From: Amnibacterium kyonggiense
Lineage (GTDB): Bacteria; Actinomycetota; Actinomycetes; Actinomycetales; Microbacteriaceae
Assembly: GCF_004364555.1 (NCBI RefSeq)
Contig: NZ_SOAM01000002.1
Span: 372,001 to 436,000, forward strand
Length of the DNA stretch: 64,000 nucleotides
Reading direction: 5' to 3'
A program made the translations under genes and the position numbers. Shown here piece after piece: positions 18,375 to 26,150 of this stretch. How positions within the stretch are numbered: the first letter of the stretch is position 1; the number at the start of each line of letters is the position of its first letter. The notes below the pieces were generated by a model. It searched no databases, was not told where the DNA came from, and saw only the letters and a list, made by a program, of their open reading frames with translations.

Positions 18375-19814
18375 TCAGCGGATGCGCACCGTCTGGTGGA
18401 GGTCGTTCAGGCCGGCCGAGGCGTGCCAGGTGCCGACGTTCGCGAGCCGGATGGCGTAGCGCGGGTCCTTCGCGGTCCTCTTGTCCGCCGCCGGGAGGGC
18501 GAGGTACACGACGTACTTCCCGTGCGGCAGGTGGCGGATCGCGGTGCGGACCGTGGTGGTCGTGCCGGCCGCCCAGCGGCGCACGTCCGTCTTCAGCGCG
18601 ACCGAGTAGCGGTGCTTCCCGCTGACGAGCACGAGCTTCGCGGGCCGTGCGTTGTACGGCGCCGCCCAGCCGGTGTTCTGCACGCGGATCGTGACGGTCG
18701 GCATGCGGCCGGCCGTGACCGTGCTCGAGGTGAGCTGGAAGCGGTAGCCGAGCTTCCGCTCCACCGTCGCGATGCCCGCGGCGCCCCACGAGTCGAGCAC
18801 GTCGGTGTTGTACTCGCGGTTCAGGTAGCTGTAGTGGAAGCGCGCCAGCTGCGTCTTCGCGTTCGGGAACTCCGACAGCGGCGGGTCGACGTTGCAGGTC
18901 TCGCCGCCCACCGGCACGAACCGGCTGTCCGCCGCCAGGTAGTCCTGGTCGAGCGAGATCGGGTCGGACAGGTAGGTGCCGAAGTCGTCCGGCGACGCGA
19001 GGAAGCAGTCGTTGTGATGCCCGATCCGCGCCGCGAGGGTGTTCCGGTAGGCCTCCTTCGGCGTCAGGGCGCCGGCGGTCCCGGTGGTCCGACCCGCGAT
19101 CTCCTGCTTCATGAGCGGCGTCCGGACCTGCACGGTCCGGGTCGGCAGGGCCGTGAGCTCCGCCTCGACGACCGCGCGTCGCTTCGCCCAGTCCGCGTCG
19201 GACACCGCCTGGGTCTTCGGGTCGGCGAAGAAGTCGGTGTAGTAGCCCTCGCCCCACAGCCCGATGAAGCCCTGCTGCAGCGTCGCGATGAGGCCGGCGT
19301 TCCGCCGGAGCAGCGGAGTCAGCTCGCGGATGTGCTTCTGCACCGTCGGCAGGTCGGCGTCACCGAAGGGCGCGACGTAGGGATCGGCGCCGCCCTCGAC
19401 GTAGGCGAAGCGGAGGACGACCGTGAAGCCGTTGCGCTTCACCACGTCGAAGTCGTGCTGCAGCTTCGTGAGCAGGTCGTGGCTGAGGTCCGCGCCCTTC
19501 GCGAAGTCGTCGAGGTAGTAGACGCGGTTGATCTGGGTGTCGCCGAGCTTCCGCCAGGCGCGCAGCTGCGCATCGGTGAGCGGCGCCCAGTCCTTCCCGC
19601 CGTCGCGGTAGTGCGTGTCGGTCTCGTGGTCGAACCCGCGCTCGGGGTTCGGGATGTTCGCGCTGCTCGCCCGGTAGGTCACCGTGCGACCCGGATGGTG
19701 GTCGGGGTGCGCGGAGGCCGCGGTGGCGGGCACGGCCAGCGCGAGGGTCGCGGCGACGGCGGCCGTGGCGAGCACGACCCGGCGGCGTCGCCGGGTGGAG
19801 GTGGTGTCGGTCAT
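18375..19814 (-). CDS. Secreted DUF4874/DUF4832 protein
   Basis: A 479-residue protein with a clear signal peptide (basic RRRRR start, hydrophobic core, AASAH cleavage region) followed by a DUF4874 domain (NIPNPERGFDHETDTHYRDG) and a C-terminal DUF4832 beta-sandwich domain (VTIRVQNTGWAAPYNARP). The first domain is probably a TIM barrel related to glycoside hydrolases, but no catalytic residues have been assigned. It lies inside the sugar island, between two copies of palindrome R1, with a putative DeoR operator 50-68 bp upstream. An external glycan-binding or glycan-cleaving role is likely but unproven. Confidence 0.85.
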   Translation of the reverse strand: MTDTTSTRRRRRVVLATAAVAATLALAVPATAASAHPDHHPGRTVTYRASSANIPNPERGFDHETDTHYRDGGKDWAPLTDAQLRAWRKLGDTQINRVYYLDDFAKGADLSHDLLTKLQHDFDVVKRNGFTVVLRFAYVEGGADPYVAPFGDADLPTVQKHIRELTPLLRRNAGLIATLQQGFIGLWGEGYYTDFFADPKTQAVSDADWAKRRAVVEAELTALPTRTVQVRTPLMKQEIAGRTTGTAGALTPKEAYRNTLAARIGHHNDCFLASPDDFGTYLSDPISLDQDYLAADSRFVPVGGETCNVDPPLSEFPNAKTQLARFHYSYLNREYNTDVLDSWGAAGIATVERKLGYRFQLTSSTVTAGRMPTVTIRVQNTGWAAPYNARPAKLVLVSGKHRYSVALKTDVRRWAAGTTTTVRTAIRHLPHGKYVVYLALPAADKRTAKDPRYAIRLANVGTWHASAGLNDLHQTVRIR

Positions 19815-19863
19815 CGCCTCATGCTCGGAGCGGGTGCCCGCGGAGTCGAGGCGCCCCGCCGAT

Positions 19864-19882
19864 CGCGCAGTGCGACTGCGCG
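19864..19882. promoter_or_regulatory. Putative DeoR operator upstream of DUF4832 gene
   Basis: CGCGCAG-TGCGA-CTGCGCG is a perfect seven-base inverted repeat around a five-base spacer. It has the same architecture as the sites at 20791 and 22266. Confidence 0.55.
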
Positions 19883-19890
19883 GCGCCATC

Positions 19891-19948
19891 GGGGCCGTCC
19901 GCTGCAATCCGGACCGTGCGCACCGCCGGTGGTGCAGCGGGAGGCCCC
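19891..19948. repeat. Palindromic repeat family R1, copy 2
   Basis: A 58-base palindrome nearly identical to 18215-18272, sharing the TCCGCTGCAAT and CCGTGCGCACCGCC blocks. It lies directly before the stop codon of the DeoR gene, between it and the DUF4832 promoter. Confidence 0.85.
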
Positions 19949-19949
19949 G

Positions 19950-20765
19950 TCAGCGGCGGGGTTCGACGAGGTGGACGGTCACGCCGGCGTCGCGGATGCG
20001 GTCGAGCTCCGCCGGGTCCGCCGTCGTGTCCGTGACGAGCACGTCGATCGACTCCGTCGCGGCCATCTGCGCGAACGTGACGCGGCCGACCTTCGAGCCG
20101 TCCGCGACGACCATCACGCGCTGGGCGTGGTCGACCATCGCGTTGTTCGTCCGCGCCTCGACCTCGTCGTGCGTCGTCGCCCCGCCGTGCGCGCTGAACC
20201 CGTCGACCCCGAGGATCGCGGTGCCGACGTTCACCGCCTTGAAGGTGTTCTCGGCCAGCACCCCGACCGCCTCGAACGACGTCGACCGCACGACGCCGCC
20301 CGTCAGGATCACCTTCGTCGTCGGGCGGGCGGCCAGCTCGAGCGCGATCGTGAGCGCGTTCGTGATGATCGTCAGCTGTGTCCGCCGCGCGAGCGCCTTC
20401 GCGATCTCCGCGGTCGTCGTGCCGCCGGTCAGCGCGACGGCGTACGGCCCCGACGGGATCAGCTCGGCCGCGCGGAGCGCGATGCGGTGCTTCGCCTCCC
20501 GCGCCTCCAGGTCCCGGAGGTGCACCGGCACCTCGTCGTGCACCGCCTGCGGCCGCGCGCCGCCGTGGGTGCGGATGAGGAGGCCCTGGTCCTCCATGTC
20601 GGCGAGGTCGCGCCGCAGCGTCGCCGCGGACACGTGCAGCTCCCCCGCCAGGTCGGCCAGTGACACGGCGCCTCGCGCGTTCACGCTCTTGAGGACCGCC
20701 AGCATGCGGTCGGCGCGCTTGGCCGACGACGCGTGCGGCAGCCGCAGCCCGGTGGCCTGCGCCAT
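19950..20765 (-). CDS. DeoR/GlpR-family transcriptional regulator
   Basis: A 271-residue repressor-type protein. The N-terminal winged helix contains VSLADLAGELHVSAATLRRD, and the C-terminal sugar-phosphate sensing domain has ALTGGTTTAEIAKAL, KVILTGGVVRS and GVDGFSAHGGATTHD, typical of DeoR proteins. The start at 20765 is supported by a GAGGAGGA ribosome site. It is divergent from the GH4 gene across a 106-bp region carrying an operator-like palindrome, fitting autoregulation. Members of this family respond to phosphorylated sugars such as galactosamine or tagatose phosphates; the effector here is unknown. Confidence 0.93.
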   Translation of the reverse strand: MAQATGLRLPHASSAKRADRMLAVLKSVNARGAVSLADLAGELHVSAATLRRDLADMEDQGLLIRTHGGARPQAVHDEVPVHLRDLEAREAKHRIALRAAELIPSGPYAVALTGGTTTAEIAKALARRTQLTIITNALTIALELAARPTTKVILTGGVVRSTSFEAVGVLAENTFKAVNVGTAILGVDGFSAHGGATTHDEVEARTNNAMVDHAQRVMVVADGSKVGRVTFAQMAATESIDVLVTDTTADPAELDRIRDAGVTVHLVEPRR

Positions 20766-20790
20766 CGCGGTCCTCCTCAGGGGTCGGAAG

Positions 20791-20809
20791 CGTGCAGCAG
20801 GATTGCGCA
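20791..20809. promoter_or_regulatory. Putative operator in the DeoR/GH4 divergent region
   Basis: CGTGCAG-CAGGA-TTGCGCA fits CGYGCAR-N5-YTGCGCG with one mismatch. A further half-site CGCGCAA is at 20822-20828. Its position between the divergent deoR-type and GH4 genes suits dual control. Confidence 0.5.
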
Positions 20810-20871
20810 CTTCGCGGAAGCCGCGCAACGGTCCTCCCCGGATCGCTCACTTCCACTGTTGGATCGCGGAC

Positions 20872-22164
20872 ATGCCCTCCGTCGCGTTCATCGGCGCCGG
20901 CAGCGTCGTCTTCACCAGGCAGCTGCTCGCCGACCTCCTCCGCTTCCCCGAGCTGGCCGATCTCGAGATCCGGCTCCACGACATCGACGCCCAGCGCCTC
21001 GTCGTCGCGGAGGGAACCGCGCGCCAGGTGAACGAGCGCCTCGGCGCCCGGGCGACGATCGTGCCCGCGCTCGACCGCGCCGCGGCGCTCGACGGCGTCG
21101 ACTTCGTCGTCAACATGGTGCAGGTCGGCGGCATCGCAGCGACGCGCACGGACCTCGAGATCCCCGCTCGGTACGGCCTGCTGCAGACCATCGGCGACAC
21201 GACCGGCATCGGCGGTGTGTTCCGCGGACTCCGCACCTTCCCGTTCCTGACCGGGCTGCTCGGCGACATGGGGCGCCTCTGCCCCGACGCCGTGTTCCTG
21301 AACTACACGAACCCGATGGCCATGAACGTCTGGTGGGCGTCGGTCGTCGCGCCGGAGATCCGCACGATCGGGCTCTGCCACAGCGTCTACTGGACCGTCC
21401 ACGACCTCTGCGAGCTCATCGGCGTGCCGCTCGAGGGCACCCGGTTCCGGGCCGCCGGGGTGAACCACCAGGCCTGGCTGCTGGAGTGGAGCCGCGACGG
21501 CGAGAGCCTCTACCCGCGTCTCCGGGAGACGATCGCGGCGCAGCCCGAGCTCGAACGCCGCGTGCGGGTCGAGATGTTCCGCCGGCTCGGGTACTACCCG
21601 ACCGAGACGAGCGAGCACTCCAGCGAGTACCTCGACTGGTTCCTCCGCTCCCCCGAGCAGGTCGAGCGCTTCCGCATCGAGCCGCTGCAGTACATCGGCA
21701 TCAGCGAGGAGAACGTCGCCGAGTTCGAGCACGCGCAGCGCGCCCTCGCCGCCGCCGAGCCGCTCGAGCTGGAGGAGGGCGCCGCCGAGTACGCGCCGCA
21801 GGTCATCCACTCGATGGTCACGGGCACCGAGCGGGAGATCCACGGCAACCTCGTGAACCGCGGGCTGATCGACAACCTGCCGGAGGGCGCGGTCGTCGAG
21901 GTGCCCGTGCGCGTCGACGGCGACGGCCTCCACCCGGTCGCGATGGGCTCCATCCCGACCCAGGGCGCGGCGCTGAACCGCGCCTACGTCTCCGTCGCGG
22001 AGCTGACGATCGAGGCCGCCCGGACCGGCTCGAAGGAGCGCGTGCGCCAGGCGGTGCTCGCCGACCCGAACGCGAGCTCGAGCCTCACGCCGGAGCAGAT
22101 CTGGGCGCTCTGCGACGAGCTGACCGCCGCACACGGCGACCTGATCCAGCCCGACCTCCGCTAG
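20872..22164 (+). CDS. GH4 family NAD-dependent glycosidase (alpha-galactosidase/glucosidase-like)
   Basis: A 430-residue GH4 enzyme, a family that cleaves glycosides by an oxidation-elimination mechanism using NAD and Mn(II). The NAD-binding start SVAFIGAGSVVFTRQLL is present. The metal ligands Cys169 (IGLCHSVYW) and His199 (GVNHQAW) are conserved. The CHS motif resembles alpha-galactosidase/alpha-glucosidase members (MelA/AglA-like) rather than 6-phospho-beta-glucosidases, but the assignment is by eye. Cytoplasmic: no signal peptide. Transcribed divergently from the DeoR gene and followed by importer 2, which may bring in its substrate. Confidence 0.9.
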   Translation: MPSVAFIGAGSVVFTRQLLADLLRFPELADLEIRLHDIDAQRLVVAEGTARQVNERLGARATIVPALDRAAALDGVDFVVNMVQVGGIAATRTDLEIPARYGLLQTIGDTTGIGGVFRGLRTFPFLTGLLGDMGRLCPDAVFLNYTNPMAMNVWWASVVAPEIRTIGLCHSVYWTVHDLCELIGVPLEGTRFRAAGVNHQAWLLEWSRDGESLYPRLRETIAAQPELERRVRVEMFRRLGYYPTETSEHSSEYLDWFLRSPEQVERFRIEPLQYIGISEENVAEFEHAQRALAAAEPLELEEGAAEYAPQVIHSMVTGTEREIHGNLVNRGLIDNLPEGAVVEVPVRVDGDGLHPVAMGSIPTQGAALNRAYVSVAELTIEAARTGSKERVRQAVLADPNASSSLTPEQIWALCDELTAAHGDLIQPDLR

Positions 22165-22265
22165 GTCCGGGAGCCCCTCGGGGCCCGCCCCGCTCGCCCC
22201 GCGTCGAGCGCGGCGGGCCCTCGTGCGTCCGGCGTGTTTCGGGGCCGTAACGGAACAGCGCGGAG

Positions 22266-22284
22266 CGCGCAATCGGGTTGCGCG
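22266..22284. promoter_or_regulatory. Putative DeoR operator upstream of importer 2
   Basis: CGCGCAA-TCGGG-TTGCGCG is a perfect seven-base inverted repeat with five-base spacer, about 90 bp before the binding-protein start in a 208-bp gene-free stretch. It is the best example of the island's proposed operator. Confidence 0.6.
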
Positions 22285-22372
22285 TTCCTCGCAGCGACCT
22301 CCCGGGGAGTCCGTGCAGTGGGGACCATGGCGGCAGCGCAGAGCAGCGCGACGACCGAGCGAGGAGCCAGCC

Positions 22373-23707
22373 ATGCCGAGGATCCCCATCCACCGACGAC
22401 CGACCGTCCGGGTCGCCGCCGCGGTCGCGACCGTGGGCGCCCTCATCGCCGCGCTGACCGGCTGCTCGGGCGGGGGCGGCTCCTCCACGCTCGACACGAA
22501 GGCCGACGTCACCCTCACGTGGTGGACCGGGCAGGCGGACCAGGCGGAGACGATCCTCGAGGGCCTCGCGAAGCAGTACGAGCAGCTCCACCCGAACGTG
22601 ACGATCGACGTCTCCTCCGGGGCGCCGTCGACGGAGGACCTGCTGCAGAAGCTCTCCGCGAGCTTCGCGGGCGGCAACTACCCCGACATCTCGTACGCGT
22701 TCGGCTCCTGGTCGAGCCAGCTCGAGGCGTCGAACCGCACGCTCGACATCACGAAGCAGGTGTCGGCGGCGGACGTCGACTGGAACGGCTTCAGCGGCGC
22801 CGCGCGGCAGACCGCCCGGCCCACCGGGAAGAAGACGATCGGCTTCCCCGCCGTCGTCGACAACCTCTCGCTGATCTACAACAAGAAGCTCTTCGACGCC
22901 GCGGGCCTCTCCTACCCGACGGACCGGTGGACGTGGGACGACTTCCGCGCCGCCGCGAAGAAGCTGACGAACAGGGCCACCGACACCTACGGCTACGGCT
23001 ACTCGGTCTCCGGCAGCGAGGAGACCACCTGGCAGTTCTGGCCGCACCTCTGGCAGCACGGCGGCGAGGTGCTGTCGTCCGACGGGAAGAAGGCGGCCTT
23101 CGACTCCGCGGCCGGCGTCGAGGCGCTCACGTTCCTCCGCGACATGGCGATCGACGACAAGAGCGTCTACCTCGACCAGACGGACACGAAGTTCGGGCAG
23201 CTGTTCGCGGGCGGCCACATCGGCATGATCACGAGCGGCCCGTGGCAGCTGTACGACCTGAAGACCGCGAAGACCGACTACGGCGTGACGGTCCTGCCCG
23301 GCACGAACGGGAACCACGAGACGGTGTCCGGCCCCGACCTGTGGACGCTCTTCGACCACAAGGACGCGAACCGCGCGCACTGGGCGGTCGAGTTCACGAA
23401 GTGGCTCACCGACCCGGCCCAGGACGAGCGGTGGAACGTCGCCTACGGCAACCTCCCGCTGCGGTCGAGCGAGACGTCCTCCGCCGCGTTCCAGGCGCAG
23501 GTGAAGGCGTTGCCCGGGCTCGAGGTGATGGCGGCGAACTCGGCGAACGCGAAGCACGCCAGGCCGACCGTGCCCGCCTACAACAAGCTCTCCGAGGCGA
23601 TCGGCGACCAGATCTCGGCGGTGCTGCAGGGGCAGGGCACGCCCGAGGCGGGTCTGCGCGCCGCGGCGGCGAAGGCCGACCAGGCGCTCGAGGGCAACGG
23701 CCCGTGA
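22373..23707 (+). CDS. Sugar ABC transporter substrate-binding lipoprotein (importer 2)
   Basis: A 444-residue family 1 solute-binding protein with a signal peptide ending in the lipobox ALTGC, giving a lipid-anchored extracellular receptor. Family features are ADVTLTWWTGQADQAE, the LQKLSASFAGGNYPDI segment, FPAVVDNLSLIYNKKLFD and FAGGHIGMITSGPWQ. The ATG at 22373 has a GAGGAGCC ribosome site. It is followed by two permeases with GTGA and TGATG overlaps. A perfect palindrome in its promoter suggests DeoR control, and the neighbouring GH4 enzyme suggests an alpha-galactoside or related sugar as ligand. Confidence 0.93.
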   Translation: MPRIPIHRRPTVRVAAAVATVGALIAALTGCSGGGGSSTLDTKADVTLTWWTGQADQAETILEGLAKQYEQLHPNVTIDVSSGAPSTEDLLQKLSASFAGGNYPDISYAFGSWSSQLEASNRTLDITKQVSAADVDWNGFSGAARQTARPTGKKTIGFPAVVDNLSLIYNKKLFDAAGLSYPTDRWTWDDFRAAAKKLTNRATDTYGYGYSVSGSEETTWQFWPHLWQHGGEVLSSDGKKAAFDSAAGVEALTFLRDMAIDDKSVYLDQTDTKFGQLFAGGHIGMITSGPWQLYDLKTAKTDYGVTVLPGTNGNHETVSGPDLWTLFDHKDANRAHWAVEFTKWLTDPAQDERWNVAYGNLPLRSSETSSAAFQAQVKALPGLEVMAANSANAKHARPTVPAYNKLSEAIGDQISAVLQGQGTPEAGLRAAAAKADQALEGNGP

Positions 23708-24642
23708 GCGCGGCGCCCCTCTCGCCCGCCGCCGGTGTCGGCGTGGACCGGCGACGGTCCCGCCGCCGGCGGGGGCTCCGGCTCACCCTCGAGGGTTGGG
23801 CGTTCGTCGGCCCGGCGACCGTGCTCGTGCTCGGGCTGTCGATCTTCCCGGCGATCTGGTCGTTCTTCCTGTCGCTGCAGCGCTGGGACGGCTTCAGCGA
23901 GCCGGAGGGCGTCGGGCTGCACAACTACGCCTACGCGCTGACGGACGCGGACCTCGCGGCCGCCGTGACGCACACCGTGCTCTACACGGCGCTGTTCGTG
24001 CCGTCCTCGGTGCTGCTCGGCCTGCTGCTCGCGGTCGCGCTGAACCGGCGGATCCGCTTCATCGGGCTGTACCGGACGGCGATCTTCGTGCCGTTCGTCG
24101 CGTCCGCCGCTGCGACCGGCATCCTCACGACCTACCTGTTCAGCCCGCAGTTCGGGCTGCTGAACAACGTCCTCCGCCGCGTCGGTCTGCCGCAGCAGGG
24201 CTGGCTCGAGGACCCGCGGCAGGCGATGGTCGTGATCGCGATCATGTCGCTCTGGGGCTCCGCCGCCTTCACCACGGTGATCTTCCTCGCCGCGCTGCAG
24301 GACATCCCGGGCGAGCTCGTCGAGGCGGCGCGCATCGACGGCGCCACGAGCCGGCAGGCGTTCTGGCACGTCACCGTGCCGCAGCTCGCGCCCGTCGCCG
24401 TGTTCGCGACGATCTGGCAGGTCATCCAGGCGCTGCAGCTCTTCGACCTCGTCTACACGACCACCCGCGGCGGCCCCCTGAACGCGACGCAGACGGTCGT
24501 CTACTACCTCTGGAACGCCGCGTTCCGGCAGACCGAGTTCGGCTACGGCTCCGCGGTCGCCTGGACCCTGTTCATCGTCACGATGCTGATCACCATCGGC
24601 GTGGTGCTCTACGCCCGCCGCGCCCGGATCGAGGCCTTCTGA
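23704..24642 (+). CDS. Sugar ABC transporter permease, MalF type (importer 2)
   Basis: A 312-residue permease with a basic N-terminal tail, six hydrophobic helices and the coupling loop ELVEAARIDGATSRQAFWHV. Its GTG start overlaps the binding-protein stop (GTGA) and its stop shares one base with the next start (TGATG). As with importer 1, no ATPase gene follows. Confidence 0.93.
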   Translation: MSAAPLSPAAGVGVDRRRSRRRRGLRLTLEGWAFVGPATVLVLGLSIFPAIWSFFLSLQRWDGFSEPEGVGLHNYAYALTDADLAAAVTHTVLYTALFVPSSVLLGLLLAVALNRRIRFIGLYRTAIFVPFVASAAATGILTTYLFSPQFGLLNNVLRRVGLPQQGWLEDPRQAMVVIAIMSLWGSAAFTTVIFLAALQDIPGELVEAARIDGATSRQAFWHVTVPQLAPVAVFATIWQVIQALQLFDLVYTTTRGGPLNATQTVVYYLWNAAFRQTEFGYGSAVAWTLFIVTMLITIGVVLYARRARIEAF

Positions 24643-25520
24643 TGTCGTCCAGCGCACTCCCCTCCGCCTCCGCGCGCACCACCGGCCGGTCGGGGCCGCG
24701 CCGCCGCGGGCTGCCGTTCAGCCCGTGGCACCTGCTGCTCGCGCCCGTCGCGGTGCTGTTCGCGATCCCGTTCGTGCAGATGTTCCTCGCCGCGCTCACG
24801 CCGGCGGAGGACCTCAACCGCATCCCGACGCCGTTCATCCCCTCACGGCTCACGTTCGACGGGTTCGCGCAGCTGTTCGGCACCTCCCCGGTCCTGCTGT
24901 GGCTCGGGAACACCGTGATCGTGTCCGTCACCGCGATCGTGAGCCACCTCGTGCTCTGCTCGCTCGCCGGGTACGGGTTCGCGCGGCTGCGGTTCCGCGG
25001 CCGCACCCTCGGATTCTTCGGGATCGTCGCGACGATCATGATCCCGATCCAGGTGCTGATGATCCCGACCTACGTGCTGTTCTCGCGGATCGGCCTGATC
25101 GACAGCCTCGGCGCCGCGATTGTGCCATGGCTGGCCAGCGCGTTCGGGATCTTCCTGATGCGGCAGTTCTTCCTCTCCCTCCCGCCGGAGCTGGAGGAAG
25201 CCGGGCTGATCGACGGTGCGACCCGGCGGCAGGTCTTCTTCCGCATCGTCCTGCCGCTCGCGAAGCCGGCGCTCGCGACGCTCGCGATCTTCACGCTGCT
25301 CGGTTCGTGGAACGACCTGGTCTGGCCGCTGATCGCGATCAACAACGACCAGGCGTTCACGCTGCAGCTCGGGATCACGAGCTTCCAGGGCACCCGCCGC
25401 ACGCAGTGGTCGCTGCTCATGGCCGCGAACGTCGTCGCGACGCTGCCGCTGATCGTGTTCTTCCTCGTGGCGCAGAAGCAGTTCGTGCAGACGATGACGT
25501 TCTCCGGCCTCAAGGGCTGA
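24642..25520 (+). CDS. Sugar ABC transporter permease, MalG type (importer 2)
   Basis: A 292-residue permease with six helices and EAA loop ELEEAGLIDGATRRQVFFRI, in which Ala-Ala is replaced by Ala-Gly. It ends with the usual FVQTMTFSGLKG tail of sugar permeases. It overlaps the upstream permease and completes importer 2. Confidence 0.93.
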   Translation: MSSSALPSASARTTGRSGPRRRGLPFSPWHLLLAPVAVLFAIPFVQMFLAALTPAEDLNRIPTPFIPSRLTFDGFAQLFGTSPVLLWLGNTVIVSVTAIVSHLVLCSLAGYGFARLRFRGRTLGFFGIVATIMIPIQVLMIPTYVLFSRIGLIDSLGAAIVPWLASAFGIFLMRQFFLSLPPELEEAGLIDGATRRQVFFRIVLPLAKPALATLAIFTLLGSWNDLVWPLIAINNDQAFTLQLGITSFQGTRRTQWSLLMAANVVATLPLIVFFLVAQKQFVQTMTFSGLKG

Positions 25521-25537
25521 TCGCCTAGCGTCGTCCC

Positions 25538-26083
25538 GTGGCTGAGGACGACCTGATCGCGTGGGAGCGGCTCCGGCGGGACGCGGAACGACGGGGCGCG
25601 TTCGGCGCGCTGCGCACGGACGCGGAGCGGCGGGATGCGGACCGGGAGCGCGCGGTCCGGCTGGCGGCCGACACCCTGCTCGACAAGGCGCTCCGCCGCG
25701 GCGACTCCGAGGCCGGCGCCCGGAAGCTCGTCGACCGGGCGCTCACGCTGTCCGTCCCCGGGTCCGAGCCGGGCGAGGAGGGCGCGCTCGCGGTGCACCT
25801 GTTCGTCTGGGACGCCCTCCGCGAGGTCGCGCTCGATCCCGCGCACCCCGACTGGCTCGACCGCGCCGAGGCGGCGACCCCGGACGGCGTCGGGCGGAGC
25901 GAGTGGCTGGCGGCGCTCCGCGCGGTCGCCGGCGAGGGCGAGATCGATCAGGACGAGCGGCGCCGCATCCGCGTGCTCGCCGGGCCCGCGGGCGACCACG
26001 ACCCGTTCGCGGGCGTCCCGCACGACGAGCGCGTGGCCGCGACCCTGCAGCTGCTCGCCGCCGTCCGCGCCGTCACCGCCTGA
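25538..26083 (+). CDS. Hypothetical protein, charged, soluble
   Basis: A 181-residue protein rich in Arg, Glu, Asp and Ala with no membrane segment or signal peptide. The first 60 residues look like a long charged helix (AWERLRRDAERRG and repeats of DAERRDADRER), possibly coiled coil; the remainder is helical. I do not recognise a family. The GTG start lies six bases after TAGCGT (25526-25531), so it is probably its own leaderless unit despite lying 17 bp behind the permease. A strong hairpin (26086-26146) ends it. Confidence 0.7.
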   Translation: MAEDDLIAWERLRRDAERRGAFGALRTDAERRDADRERAVRLAADTLLDKALRRGDSEAGARKLVDRALTLSVPGSEPGEEGALAVHLFVWDALREVALDPAHPDWLDRAEAATPDGVGRSEWLAALRAVAGEGEIDQDERRRIRVLAGPAGDHDPFAGVPHDERVAATLQLLAAVRAVTA

Positions 26084-26085
26084 CA

Positions 26086-26146
26086 CCGCACTCTCTCTTC
26101 GTCTTGTAGGAGTCGCACTCCTGCAGAACGAAGAGAGAGCGTGCGG
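26086..26146. repeat. Palindromic repeat family R4, copy 1
   Basis: A long, nearly perfect hairpin: CCGCACTCTCTCTTCG on the left pairs with the complementary right arm ending CGTGCGG, around AGGAGTCGCACTCCT. It separates the convergent hypothetical gene and the GH38 gene and is likely used as a terminator. A relative is at 58338-58380. Confidence 0.85.
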
Positions 26147-26150
26147 GGCG

